Below, piece after piece: positions 1 through 7,747 of a DNA stretch of 64,000 nucleotides. The DNA comes from JADKHC01 sp047600805 (GTDB taxonomy: Bacteria > Verrucomicrobiota > Verrucomicrobiia > Opitutales > Opitutaceae). Under the pieces are notes generated by a model. That model did not search any database. It was not told the origin of the DNA and was given only the letters and a program-made list of their open reading frames with translations. Made by a program: the position numbers and the translations under genes. The DNA is taken from NCBI GenBank assembly GCA_047600805.1, contig JASGKG010000001.1, positions 4,960,001-5,024,000 on the forward strand. Direction: 5' to 3'. The first letter of the stretch is position 1, and every line of letters begins with the position of its first letter.

Positions 1-699
1 GGTCCGAATACGGTGCGGGTGGCCTGATCGCGCGGCGATCCAAACGGCTCGTCCGACGAGTAAGCCAAGCGCGGCGAAGATCGCGGTCGACGACCCGAGA
101 GAACGGTAGTCCTCGTGCAAGTGAGCGAATGCTGAGGCCAAGTTCCCGACGAATGCGGAGAGGCCGATAAGCGCCCAACTGGAACGTAGCCCGAATGTGA
201 CGACCACGGCGGTGAACACCATTACCCCGTTGAGCGCGTTTGCGACGAGATGGCCGATATCCGAGTGCAACCACAGGGCTGTAGCCGCGCGCCAGGCTTC
301 GCCGTGCAGAAATATTTTTTGAGAATCGAGCAGCCAATCGTCGGTAAGCTGTGGTTGTTCACCCTGCGCCCAATAGACGGCGAGGATGCTGATCACCCAG
401 AGCAACGGAGACAAAGGAAATTGCCGGGCGTGCGTGTCTTCGGCAGTTGGCGCTGGCGGCCAGTTAAGTTTTTCACGATCGAACAGCGCGAGTTGGTGAG
501 CTGCCGTTTCCGACGCTGACGGTTCGATGCGGAGGTGATGCCCGAGCGGGGTTGTGACCAACCAGCAGGTTGCGCCCATCGCGAGTAGCACGAGGCTGTG
601 TTCGAATGCGTCTGCGTACGTTGGATAAATTCCCGCATCCATGCTCCCTTCAGGAAAGGGATCGCTCGGCGACGGCATTGGCGACTCTGGGGCGGACAT
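1..699 (-). CDS. Rhomboid-family intramembrane serine protease (3' end outside window)
   Basis: Translating the minus strand from 699 gives an open frame to base 1. It has a soluble N-terminal region, a hydrophobic segment around LLWVISILAVYWA, then the rhomboid-like stretch WLHSDIGHLVANALNG, followed by GNLASAFAHL and LGSSTAIFAALG. The last is a variant of the rhomboid GxSx motif; the Ser at about residue 204 would be the nucleophile. Rhomboids cleave transmembrane substrates within the membrane. The partner His, in a later helix, lies off the left edge, so catalytic competence cannot be confirmed. The start is uncertain: ATG at 699 (MSAPESP) or the in-frame ATG at 642 (MDAGIYP), which has a GGAG-like sequence just upstream. 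The frame was translated by hand. Confidence 0.75.
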   Translation of the reverse strand, partial: MSAPESPMPSPSDPFPEGSMDAGIYPTYADAFEHSLVLLAMGATCWLVTTPLGHHLRIEPSASETAAHQLALFDREKLNWPPAPTAEDTHARQFPLSPLLWVISILAVYWAQGEQPQLTDDWLLDSQKIFLHGEAWRAATALWLHSDIGHLVANALNGVMVFTAVVVTFGLRSSWALIGLSAFVGNLASAFAHLHEDYRSLGSSTAIFAALGLLVGRAVWIAARSGHPHRIRT

Positions 700-780
700 C
701 GGGTAAACGATATCGAGAGCGGGCGGAGGCGCCATCGCAGAATGCACAGAGAGGTTCTTTCTTTACCGGCCCTGCTGCGA

Positions 781-1791
781 TCAGTTCCTCATTTGATTCG
801 AGCCGGGTTCTGTTGGTGCGAAAGGCGTCTCTACTTCGATCGCTTGTGCCAGTGAACCGGGGAGCCGCTTGATCCAGTCTAAGGCGGCGGTTTTATCGCG
901 TACCAGCCACGACGTAGCGATATCCAAGATTGTCTCGGTTCGGAGTGCGTCGCTTTTGATTGCGGTGAGCGACCAATCGCCAGCCAGAGATGGATCGGTT
1001 TCGGAGTAACCAAGAGCCAGAGAACTGAGCAAGTGATCACGCAACGCGAGATCGTTCACGCGGCTTACCCAACGGCTGGCCTCGACGGGATCGCGCTTGG
1101 CCCACTCGATCGTTGCGAGTTTTAGAAGGCTTGTTTGCTGCCCGTCATCGTCGAGCTGTGCTGCGCACGTGAGTGCCTCGGTTGGATGGTTTGGCAAGGC
1201 TTCGTAACTGGCGGCCGAGACTGCTTTTTGTTTCCAAGGCCCTTCGGGAAGTGACGAAAGGTATTGCCCAAGACCGTTCCGGTCGTTTTCGCCCCAGTGC
1301 TGAAAAAGAGTCAGCAGGCGAGCCTCGGAAATCGCGGGATGACTGGACATCCACGCTGCTGCCTCTCTGGGATTGGCAAGCATCCATTGTTGGAAAGACG
1401 GCAGTCCAAAAGAAAGATCAACCAATTCAAAGGGCAAAGACGCGATCACATCGAGGCGAGCTGAGATGCGGTCGCGGCATAAGTTATCCAGAACCCGTTC
1501 TATCTCCAAAATCCGCCGCTCGCGAGCGTCGGGCGTTTCATCTTCGAAAAGTGCGAGCAGCTTGCTCGAGAGGAGGGCGATTGCTCTGGTTCGGTTTTCT
1601 ATCTCGGACAACTTCGATTGTTGAATATCATTCCAGACTGCACTCGGTCTGCTCATTGCAACATTTCTCCTCGCCGTAGCTGCGGAAGGGAGTTCCGACG
1701 CAGGCCGACGGTGCGTTATGAATAAGCCGAGCACCAAGCTCACGAGCGCAATGAGCCCCAAGACGACGGTTGTACGCTTTGAAGAGAACAT
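781..1791 (-). CDS. Membrane-anchored protein with DPxxAxxW-type helical repeats
   Basis: 336 aa. Residues about 9-25 form one N-terminal hydrophobic segment (VVLGLIALVSLVLGLFI), so the rest probably lies in the periplasm. The C-terminal half contains about five or six units of roughly 35 residues, each built around an (N/D)PxxAxxW-like core: NPREAAAWM, HPTEALTCA, DPVEASRWV, DPSLAGDWS, DKTAALDWI. This resembles TPR/HEAT-like alpha-solenoid arrays. I do not recognise a named family; similar repeat proteins are common in Verrucomicrobiota (recollection, not a search). The gene is upstream of the rhomboid gene on the same strand with about 80 bp between, so co-transcription is possible. A scaffold role is inference only. 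Confidence 0.7.
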   Translation of the reverse strand: MFSSKRTTVVLGLIALVSLVLGLFITHRRPASELPSAATARRNVAMSRPSAVWNDIQQSKLSEIENRTRAIALLSSKLLALFEDETPDARERRILEIERVLDNLCRDRISARLDVIASLPFELVDLSFGLPSFQQWMLANPREAAAWMSSHPAISEARLLTLFQHWGENDRNGLGQYLSSLPEGPWKQKAVSAASYEALPNHPTEALTCAAQLDDDGQQTSLLKLATIEWAKRDPVEASRWVSRVNDLALRDHLLSSLALGYSETDPSLAGDWSLTAIKSDALRTETILDIATSWLVRDKTAALDWIKRLPGSLAQAIEVETPFAPTEPGSNQMRN

Positions 1792-1844
1792 GGCGTGAAC
1801 GCTTTGCGAAAAGCCGTTGGAACGGAGCTTAGGTCTGCAGGTGC

Positions 1845-1878
1845 GTCTTGGCCCGAGTGAGTGCGGGCCAAGACTTTT
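1845..1878. terminator. Strong hairpin between pectate lyase and repeat protein
   Basis: A perfect 11-bp inverted repeat, GTCTTGGCCCG / CGGGCCAAGAC, with an 8-nt loop, followed on the plus strand by TTTT. It lies 22 bp past the pectate lyase stop (minus strand) and upstream of the next minus-strand gene. Reading in the minus direction the hairpin is preceded by AAAA and has no U run, so it could end minus transcription inefficiently or act mainly as a 3' stabilising hairpin. Confidence 0.6.
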
Positions 1879-1899
1879 AGGAAGGGCAGGTAGATTGGC

Positions 1900-2979
1900 T
1901 TATTTGCCGATCTTGCCTGCGGTGCCGTAGGATTTCAGATAGTTCACCAACGTTTGGTCGTAGGAGTCGAGCGGCTGGCAGCCGTAGTTGCTGGCGGCGG
2001 CTTTGCTGACTGCTGTGGCGGCGCTGTCGACGGTGACGGCGACGGAGGGGTTGTGTTGCTTTGCGCTGAGAAGCGTCACGGTGAGCGCATTGTATTGCGC
2101 GGTGGTGATGAGCGTGCCGTTCAAAGTGCCATTTTTGTTCAGGTCGAGGTAGTTGCCGGACGCATACCACTGATCGTTGCTTGTACAATCGAGCGCCCAG
2201 TTATCGTTCCCCGACGACGGTCCCTTGATGAAATAGTTGTTGAGCACATCGCTTTTCCACGGCGCGGAAGAATGGCCGCCTTGCAACCCGCCCGCGCTGC
2301 CCCAGTTGTACACCACGTTGTTAATGTATTGGCAGTTGCCCTTTAGCTTTGGATTCCGGTTGTTGTTTCCGATCCAGAGGTTGTGGTGGAGCGATATCTT
2401 GTCACCAGCATCGATGAGGCAGCCGAAGTATTGTGGATCGATGCCTTGGCCGATGATGCAGTACTGGACGGTGATGTCGTGCGAGTTGTTGGTGAATTCC
2501 ATGCAATCCCAGCGGCCCCATTCGATCGAGCAATGATCGAGGATTATGTTATAGCAATTGGTTCCTTGAAAGGAGCATTTGCCCGAGGGGCCGGTGGTGT
2601 CTTCACGGAACCGGATATTGCGGATGATGATGTTGTTTCGATCGCTGCACGAGGTGTTGTAACCGGTGACGGTGATCCCGGGGTTTGGAGCGGTGGTGCC
2701 ATCGATGGTCGTGTTGGTCGGAACCACGAGCGCAGAGGTAATTTTGATTGTGCCGGCGACATCGAATACCACGCGGCGACCGCTCGCGCTGAGGGCGTCG
2801 CGCAGTGAGCCGGTGCCCGAGTCGTTGAGGTTGGTGACGTGAACGACGGTCGAACCGCCGGTGGCATTGGCTCCGTAGCCCTGGGCGCCGGTGAAGGCGA
2901 CAGCGTGAGCGAGCGGGGCGGTTTGAAACACGGCGAAAGCCGCGGCGAAGAGCAACACAGGGGTAATGTGTACTTTCAT
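1900..2979 (-). CDS. Secreted pectate lyase, PL1-type
   Basis: 359 aa with a signal peptide (about 1-26, ending APLAHA). The mature protein begins FTGAQGYGANATGG and VVHVTNLNDSGTGSLRDAL, the usual N-terminal signature of bacterial PL1 pectate lyases. It has the parallel beta-helix pattern, including IIIRNIRFR, ILDHCSIEWG and HHNLWIGNNNRNPKLKG; R208 in NRNPKL is the likely catalytic Arg region. Such enzymes cleave polygalacturonate by beta-elimination outside the cytoplasm. Cysteines are numerous for the family (CS, NCYN, DHC, DCME, QYC, FGC), suggesting disulfides. It stands alone with a terminator-like hairpin behind it. Substrate (pectate or pectin) cannot be fixed from sequence. Confidence 0.9.
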   Translation of the reverse strand: MKVHITPVLLFAAAFAVFQTAPLAHAVAFTGAQGYGANATGGSTVVHVTNLNDSGTGSLRDALSASGRRVVFDVAGTIKITSALVVPTNTTIDGTTAPNPGITVTGYNTSCSDRNNIIIRNIRFREDTTGPSGKCSFQGTNCYNIILDHCSIEWGRWDCMEFTNNSHDITVQYCIIGQGIDPQYFGCLIDAGDKISLHHNLWIGNNNRNPKLKGNCQYINNVVYNWGSAGGLQGGHSSAPWKSDVLNNYFIKGPSSGNDNWALDCTSNDQWYASGNYLDLNKNGTLNGTLITTAQYNALTVTLLSAKQHNPSVAVTVDSAATAVSKAAASNYGCQPLDSYDQTLVNYLKSYGTAGKIGK

Positions 2980-3007
2980 AGTATCACTGATTTTGGGTTA
3001 TTGTCGG

Positions 3008-3030
3008 TTTTTAACGTTTCGGATGAAACG
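3008..3030. promoter_or_regulatory. Palindromic element upstream of pectate lyase
   Basis: CGTTTC-GGAT-GAAACG is an inverted repeat of 6 bp, overlapping a TTTAACGTT string (3010-3018). It is about 30-50 bp upstream of the pectate lyase start, a plausible operator position. TTTAACGTT recurs upstream of the GH5 gene. No regulator gene is adjacent, so this is only a candidate site. Confidence 0.3.
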
Positions 3031-3151
3031 CCAAGAGGGGGTCCGCCAAGGAAAGCAAAACGGGTAGGCCTCGCACTTAAGAGGGAAGCCCGTGACTAGG
3101 CGAACTTTTTCCGCGGGGCAACCGTCCTGCACCGCGCCGGCCGCCAGCTAA

Positions 3152-3652
3152 CTAGTCGAGCACGAGAAATACGTCTATATTGCCGCGCGTCGCTTGGGAG
3201 TACGGGCACGTTTTGTGTGCCTGGTGCATGAGGCGTTCGGCCTGACTACGATCGATTCCCGGCAAGCTGGCGCGTAGCTCCACGGACAAGTAATAGCTGC
3301 CTTGCTCGCTCTCGTGGAGGGTCACACGGGCGATTACCGTCGATCCCGGCACCATCAGATGTGCGCGGGTGGCTGCGTTGAGAAGTGCACCGTGATAACA
3401 CGACGCATATGCACCGGCGAAAAGCATCTCGGGCGTAACGGGTGACTCGCCATTTTTTTCCAGCTGGAGCCTCAGCTTGTTGTTCGGTGCTTCAACGGTT
3501 CCATCCCTTCCTCCTTGCGAAATCATTTCTGAAGTGTGCACCACTTTGCCCGTGAGGGCGGGTGGACTCGTTGATATGCTCGTCGCGGTTCGGCGGCCGT
3601 TGGCCTTTGAGTCAGCTGAGACGTCGGCTAGTGGATTGTCTGATCGTTTCAT
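3152..3652 (-). CDS. OsmC/Ohr-family peroxiredoxin-like protein
   Basis: 166 aa. The family core starts around residue 34 (LTGKVVHTSE...GGRDG), after a Ser/Thr-rich leader that may be partly untranslated. The two family cysteines are present: C85 in the helix AYASCYHGAL and C149 in KTCPYSQATRGN. Ohr/OsmC enzymes reduce organic hydroperoxides with a reactive Cys pair, using lipoylated proteins or dithiols as reductant. The length after the leader fits the family (about 140 aa). The gene is 18 bp downstream of the host-attachment-type gene on the same strand, so the two may share a stress-response transcript. Ohr versus OsmC is not resolved. Confidence 0.88.
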   Translation of the reverse strand: MKRSDNPLADVSADSKANGRRTATSISTSPPALTGKVVHTSEMISQGGRDGTVEAPNNKLRLQLEKNGESPVTPEMLFAGAYASCYHGALLNAATRAHLMVPGSTVIARVTLHESEQGSYYLSVELRASLPGIDRSQAERLMHQAHKTCPYSQATRGNIDVFLVLD

Positions 3653-3670
3653 GAGTCGTCGCGTTTAGGC

Positions 3671-4120
3671 TTAGATCATTGTTGAGGAAAAATGGGAGTA
3701 GAGTTCCTGCCGAGGAGTGTTGACGAGGTCCTTTGAGACCGTGCCGAGGAGACGAGTGCGCACGGACGTTTCGATGTAGTTGAGGATTTCATTTTCGATT
3801 TCCTCCGGAGCCGCAAAACGCCACTCGGCCTCCGGGCGCTCGAACATAAAATGGTTAATCTGATCGGAGATGAGTTTTACGATGCGACGCTCGTGCTCCT
3901 CCTTCATGGGGAGACGTTCGTCAATCGACATGCCGTCTGGCCGGCCTTTGGAACCTGGAAAACGGCCCGCGGGAGCTGAATCGCCTTCGAAGTAGTCCTC
4001 TTTTCCCTCCGGAAAATCGACAGAGAACACGTCTAGGAGGGACGGCTTCTGTGGATCGCTGGGCTCTTGGTAGATTTTGAGATGACCTTTGTCTGCTACG
4101 ACGATAAATCTTTCATTCAT
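3671..4120 (-). CDS. Host-attachment-type protein (PF10116-like)
   Basis: 149 aa from ATG 4120. The frame is open to 4165, but MNERFIVVADKGHLKIYQ is the natural N-terminus of this family, which opens with a beta-strand and a VADxxxARI-like motif. It also has the mid-region DERLPMKEEHERRIVKLISDQIN and the C-terminal LLGTVSKDLVNTP, matching proteins annotated as required for attachment to host cells. The fold is RNase-H/eRF1-like (baeRF relatives). Actual function is unknown and the name comes from a plant-associated model. It overlaps no neighbour and is followed closely by the OsmC gene. Soluble; no signal peptide. Confidence 0.75.
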   Translation of the reverse strand: MNERFIVVADKGHLKIYQEPSDPQKPSLLDVFSVDFPEGKEDYFEGDSAPAGRFPGSKGRPDGMSIDERLPMKEEHERRIVKLISDQINHFMFERPEAEWRFAAPEEIENEILNYIETSVRTRLLGTVSKDLVNTPRQELYSHFSSTMI

Positions 4121-4282
4121 GATGATGTTGAGGTTGGGGATTGATTTACCACAAGGTGCGGCCAACGGCTTTTTTCTGCCATAGGACCGCGTTCCCTAGC
4201 GGCAGTAGGGAATCGCGCGCTTTGTTTCCACGCACGCGTGCAGGCGTTTGGAAATTCGGACGAGTCGCGTATCGTCGGCGTC

Positions 4283-4546
4283 ATGGATGCGACTAAACGA
4301 ATTCTTTATGTGAAGTCGGGCTGCCCTTATTGCGAGGAGGCCACGACGTTTCTCGACGAGCACGGTATCGGTTACACCGAGCGCGAAGTGCTCCGGAACC
4401 CGGAAGCCTTCGAGGAGATGCGGCGCAAATCAGGCCAAACGAAGGCACCGACGCTGGATTGGGAAGGCAAGATCCTCGCGGATTTCGGCGTGGACGAACT
4501 CAAGCCCTTCCTCGTCAAACAAGGCGTTGAACTGGAGGATAGCTAA
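4283..4546 (+). CDS. Glutaredoxin
   Basis: 87 aa from ATG 4283 (MDATKRILYV); the upstream in-frame ATG at 4238 adds residues with no family match. The dithiol active site CPYC is at residues 14-17, preceded by the beta-strand ILYVKSG. The cis-Pro is in KAPTLDWEG, followed by VDELKPFL. It would reduce protein disulfides or glutathionylated proteins in the cytoplasm with glutathione or a thioredoxin-like reductant. It is upstream of tcdA on the same strand. The short length matches bacterial Grx3-type proteins. Confidence 0.88.
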   Translation: MDATKRILYVKSGCPYCEEATTFLDEHGIGYTEREVLRNPEAFEEMRRKSGQTKAPTLDWEGKILADFGVDELKPFLVKQGVELEDS

Positions 4547-4609
4547 GGCGCCGTCAGGTGGGGCGATGTTCTTGCTTGGCGCGTGCGCAGTGGGCGCTAT
4601 GCCTACCGC

Positions 4610-5401
4610 GTGAACCATTCCGCTTCGCAAGACTACACCGACCGCTTCAGTGGCGTGGCCCGATTGATCGGGCGCGCGGGATTGGAGCGAATCCGCGCGG
4701 CTCGCGTCGCAGTGGTCGGAATTGGTGGCGTGGGCTCGTGGTTGGCGGAAGGTCTCGCGCGGAGCGGGGTAGGCAGCATCGCCCTGATCGATCTTGATGA
4801 CGTGTGCATAACCAATGTGAACCGCCAGCTTCACGCTCTCGATGGGCAAATCGGGCGGCCAAAAGTAGCCGCCATGGCCGAGCGCATGCGTGCGATCAAT
4901 CCGGGCTGCGAGGTGCAGGCCATCGCTGAATTTCTCACTCCGGCCAGTGCGGATCGGCTGCTGGCGGTGCCATACGGCTGTGTGGTGGACGCGATCGACG
5001 GCACCACCAACAAGGCTCTGCTCATCAACGAGTGCGTGAAGCGCGGTTTGCCGTGCGTTACGGTCGGTGGCGCCGGAGGAAAAATGGACCCTACCAAAAT
5101 TCGCGCGGGCGACCTCGGAGAATCAACGGGAGATGACCTCTTGAGACTAGTTCGACGTAAACTTCGGCGCGATCACGGCTGGTCGCGCGGCGAAGGACAA
5201 CGCTACGGGGTGCGCTGCGTCTACTCTTCTGAGAAACCGATCTACCCGTGGGCAAACGGCACCTGTTCGACTGAACCTGAGCCTGGAACTAATCTGAAGC
5301 TGGACTGTGAAAGTGGTTTTGGCACCGCGGTGTTTGTGACGGGCGCCTTCGGCCTGGCGGCAGCCGGAGAGGCGGTTCGTCTTTTGGTGGCTGGAAAATA
5401 A
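4610..5401 (+). CDS. tcdA: tRNA threonylcarbamoyladenosine dehydratase TcdA (CsdL)
   Basis: 263 aa from GTG 4610; another in-frame GTG at 4583 would add nine residues. The E1/ThiF-like domain begins DYTDRFSGVARLIG and has the nucleotide-binding VVGIGGVGSW, then ALIDLDDV and TNVNRQLHAL, followed by the TcdA-typical region VDAIDGTTNKALLI and GGAGGKMDPTKIR. The Zn-binding CxxC pairs of MoeB/ThiF are absent, which supports TcdA. The enzyme uses ATP to cyclise t6A37 of ANN-decoding tRNAs to ct6A. The C-terminal hydrophobic segment (FVTGAFGLAAAGEAV) is usual for the family. Confidence 0.88.
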   Translation: MNHSASQDYTDRFSGVARLIGRAGLERIRAARVAVVGIGGVGSWLAEGLARSGVGSIALIDLDDVCITNVNRQLHALDGQIGRPKVAAMAERMRAINPGCEVQAIAEFLTPASADRLLAVPYGCVVDAIDGTTNKALLINECVKRGLPCVTVGGAGGKMDPTKIRAGDLGESTGDDLLRLVRRKLRRDHGWSRGEGQRYGVRCVYSSEKPIYPWANGTCSTEPEPGTNLKLDCESGFGTAVFVTGAFGLAAAGEAVRLLVAGK

Positions 5402-5453
5402 AAATCGTTCGGCGATTTGACGGGAACCGCTTCGTAGTTAACCGATAGGTTAA

Positions 5454-5816
5454 ATGCGTCGTCCACCTCCACCCATTGAAGAGCGGCTCAATCTGACCTT
5501 TGCCGCGCTCGCCGATCCCACGCGGCGCGCCATTCTAGGGAGATTGTCCCTAGGCGAAACATCCGTGGGCGAACTCGCGGCGCCTCACGACATGAGCCTG
5601 CCGGCGATCTCGAAGCATCTGCGCGTGCTCGAGCGTTCTGGTTTGATCGAGCGCGGTCGCGATGCGCAATGGCGCCCCTGCCGCATCAAGGCGAAACCTC
5701 TAAAAGAGGCAATCGACTGGCTTGAGCATTATCGGCGGCACTGGGAGGAAAGCTTGGACCGTCTCGACGAGTATCTCACCCAATTGCAAAAGAAGAAAAA
5801 ACATGAACAAAAATGA
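5454..5816 (+). CDS. ArsR-family winged-helix regulator
   Basis: 120 aa. The winged helix spans residues about 12-85: ALADPTRRAILGRLS, LAAPHDMSLPAISKHLRVLERSGLI and RGRDAQWRPCRI. It belongs to the ArsR subgroup that is paired with SRPBCC/AHSA1 genes, and here it overlaps the following AHSA1 gene by 14 bp, so the two are translationally coupled. The C-terminus has the usual WLEHYRRHWEESLDRLDEYL amphipathic helix. There is no obvious metal-binding Cys pair, so a metal ligand is unlikely. Effector unknown. Confidence 0.9.
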   Translation: MRRPPPPIEERLNLTFAALADPTRRAILGRLSLGETSVGELAAPHDMSLPAISKHLRVLERSGLIERGRDAQWRPCRIKAKPLKEAIDWLEHYRRHWEESLDRLDEYLTQLQKKKKHEQK

Positions 5817-6792
5817 ATTCCAACCCGTGGCGGATACGCCCGACAATTCCATCGTCATCTCGCGCGTTTTCTCCGCGCCGCGGGAGCTTGTTTGGGAGGC
5901 CATGACAGATCCGAATCAAGTGGTGCATTGGTGGGGGCCGCGTGGTTTCACCACAACCATAGAAAAGATGGATTTTCGCGTGGGCGGCCAGTGGAAGCAC
6001 GTGATGCGCGGGCCGGACGGCACGGAGTATCCGAACAAGAGTGTTTTCAAGGAAATCGTTCCGCCTGAACGCATCGTTTACTCCCACGGCGGCGGCGCGA
6101 GAGGCGAGAAAGGCATTAATTTCGTCGCGACGTGGACGTTCGAAGCGCTAGCCGCAGACAAGACCAAGTTGACGATCAAGATGGTGGCAGCTTCGAAGGA
6201 CGACCGGGATTTCGTTGTGCAAAAATACGGCGCGCTCGAAGGCGGCAAGCAGACCCTTACTCGTTTAAGCGAGCACCTTGCGGGGCGGCAGTCGCAGCCC
6301 TTTGTGATTTCGCGTGAGTATCCGGTTTCGCGCGAGCTGATGTGGGATCTTTGGACCGATCCCGCGCACCTGGCAAAATGGTTCGGCCCGAGAGGCATGA
6401 CCGCGGTGGTGTCGAAACTGGATTTTCGTCCAGGTGGGCTTTTCCACTACTGCCTGAAAACTCCTGAAGGAAAAGAGTACTGGGGGCGCTTTGTTTATCG
6501 TGAGATCGTGAAACCCGAGAAGATGGTTTGGGTAAATTCGTTTTCTGACAAAGACGCTGGGCTTGTGCGTCATCCCTTCAGCAAGGATCCCTGGCCGCTG
6601 GAGATGCTGACGGAGGTGACGTTTGCGGAGAGCAAAGGGTCAACCGTTGTGACGGTCCGGTGGCTGCCGCTCGATTCAACACCCGACGAACGCGCAGCCT
6701 TCGAGAAAGGTCGCGACAGCATGAACCAAGGTTGGGGCGGAACGATGGACCAGCTCTCGACGTACCTGGAAAATTTAGCGGGGCGGCCTTGA
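5803..6792 (+). CDS. Tandem AHSA1/SRPBCC-domain protein
   Basis: 329 aa from ATG 5803 (MNKNEFQPV), inside the end of the ArsR gene. It contains two copies of the AHSA1 (START-like) domain. Copy 1, about 15-160, has RVFSAPRELVWEAMTDP and WWGPRGFTTT. Copy 2, about 165-325, has REYPVSRELMWDLWTDP and WFGPRGMTAV. Single-domain proteins are the rule, so the fusion is notable. AHSA1 domains form hydrophobic pockets, but substrates of the ArsR-linked proteins are unknown. Cytoplasmic; no signal peptide. Confidence 0.88.
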   Translation: MNKNEFQPVADTPDNSIVISRVFSAPRELVWEAMTDPNQVVHWWGPRGFTTTIEKMDFRVGGQWKHVMRGPDGTEYPNKSVFKEIVPPERIVYSHGGGARGEKGINFVATWTFEALAADKTKLTIKMVAASKDDRDFVVQKYGALEGGKQTLTRLSEHLAGRQSQPFVISREYPVSRELMWDLWTDPAHLAKWFGPRGMTAVVSKLDFRPGGLFHYCLKTPEGKEYWGRFVYREIVKPEKMVWVNSFSDKDAGLVRHPFSKDPWPLEMLTEVTFAESKGSTVVTVRWLPLDSTPDERAAFEKGRDSMNQGWGGTMDQLSTYLENLAGRP

Positions 6793-6802
6793 TCGCCCTT
6801 TA

Positions 6803-6940
6803 AGGCGTGGAGCAGCCCCTTAGAGAGAGGGACTGCTCCGCCACAAGCTACTTTGGGATCACACCAAAGGTGGAACGCCTGATCCGCGTTGCGTTGGTTC
6901 GGCAGAACGCTGTAGCCGGCCACCTTGGTCTGCCGGCAGG
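6803..6940. repeat. Hairpin followed by a diverged copy of the dispersed repeat
   Basis: The 280-bp gap after the AHSA1 gene holds an imperfect hairpin (GTGGAGCAGCCCC ... GGGACTGCTCCGCCAC, about 6803-6844) without a U run. It then has AAGGTGGAACGC and GCGTTGGTTCGGCAGAACGC (about 6864-6910). The latter strings recur at 12752-12800 and 11083-11100. An 87-codon frame here is not convincing as a gene. Confidence 0.55.
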
Positions 6941-7072
6941 GCTTTGCGTGCTGCCCGGCCGTACCCGCGCGCTCATTCGGCCCTTCACCTCGCCCGACCG
7001 AAAGAAAAACGAGCCCCTTTGTAAGTTTTTCCGGGGACCGGTGCCTAATCCTTACGAACACATCCTATAATC

Positions 7073-7219
7073 ATGAAAAAAGTTGAATATACCTTCCTGA
7101 ATCAGCCCGTCAGCCCTCGCACCTATCGTTGGCTTTGGTTCATTTGTCCGGGTATCGCCCTGTGGATTATGCTGGCCTCGCGGCGCGTTGTCGGCCCTCG
7201 TGAAAACCCTTCGAGTTAG
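7073..7219 (+). CDS. Small single-pass membrane protein upstream of ECF sigma gene
   Basis: 48 aa: ATG at 7073, TAG at 7217-7219, translated by hand. It has a polar N-terminus (MKKVEYTFLNQPVSPRTY), one hydrophobic segment (WLWFICPGIALWIMLA), then a basic tail starting SRRVVG, consistent with an inner-membrane microprotein. It ends 21 bp before the sigma factor start and is probably in the same operon, where it could tune the sigma/anti-sigma pair; that role is inference. No clear Shine-Dalgarno sequence is seen. Confidence 0.5.
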   Translation: MKKVEYTFLNQPVSPRTYRWLWFICPGIALWIMLASRRVVGPRENPSS

Positions 7220-7240
7220 TCCACCCCTACGCGCTAACCC

Positions 7241-7747
7241 GTGTCAGTCTCTCTCGAAAAACTTTTCCTGGACGTCCACCGTGAGCACGCGGGCACCATC
7301 GCCAACACCGCTCGTGCGTTTACAAAAAACGCCGCCGACTGCGATGACTTGCGCCAGGAAATCCTCTTCTCGCTCTGGCAGGCGCTTCCGCAATTCCAAG
7401 GTCGCGCCAAACTTTCCACTTACGTTTATCGGGTGGCGCATAGTTGTGCACTCAACTGGAAACGCTCGCGCCAACGCTACACGCGAAAGATCGACACCTA
7501 CGCGCTCGAAGAGCCCGACACGCCATCCGCTCATACGGGCGGCGACGACCGACTCACGTGGCTTTACGCGCGCATTCAGGAACTCCCGCCCGTCGACCGC
7601 AGCGTGATGCTCCTTTTTCTCGACCGCCTCAGCTACGCCGAAATCGCTGAGATCACCGGTTTGTCTGAAGCCAACGTCGGCGTCCGCCTCCACCGCATTA
7701 AACAACAGCTCTCCTCTCAAACGGAAACTCTGAGCCATGAACTTTGA
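7241..7747 (+). CDS. ECF-type RNA polymerase sigma factor
   Basis: 168 aa, GTG start. Region 2 is seen as DCDDLRQEILFSLWQALPQF and KLSTYVYRVAHSCALNWKR. Region 4 is LLFLDRLSYAEIAEITGLSE followed by NVGVRLHRIKQQL. There is no region 1 or 3, as expected for ECF (group 4) sigma factors. It directs RNA polymerase to a small regulon. The stop overlaps the start of the next membrane protein by 11 bp, a typical sigma/anti-sigma layout. Confidence 0.92.
   Translation: MSVSLEKLFLDVHREHAGTIANTARAFTKNAADCDDLRQEILFSLWQALPQFQGRAKLSTYVYRVAHSCALNWKRSRQRYTRKIDTYALEEPDTPSAHTGGDDRLTWLYARIQELPPVDRSVMLLFLDRLSYAEIAEITGLSEANVGVRLHRIKQQLSSQTETLSHEL

Noticed and set aside
6807..7070. 87-codon frame after the AHSA1 gene
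   Set aside because: Covers a hairpin and a diverged repeat copy.
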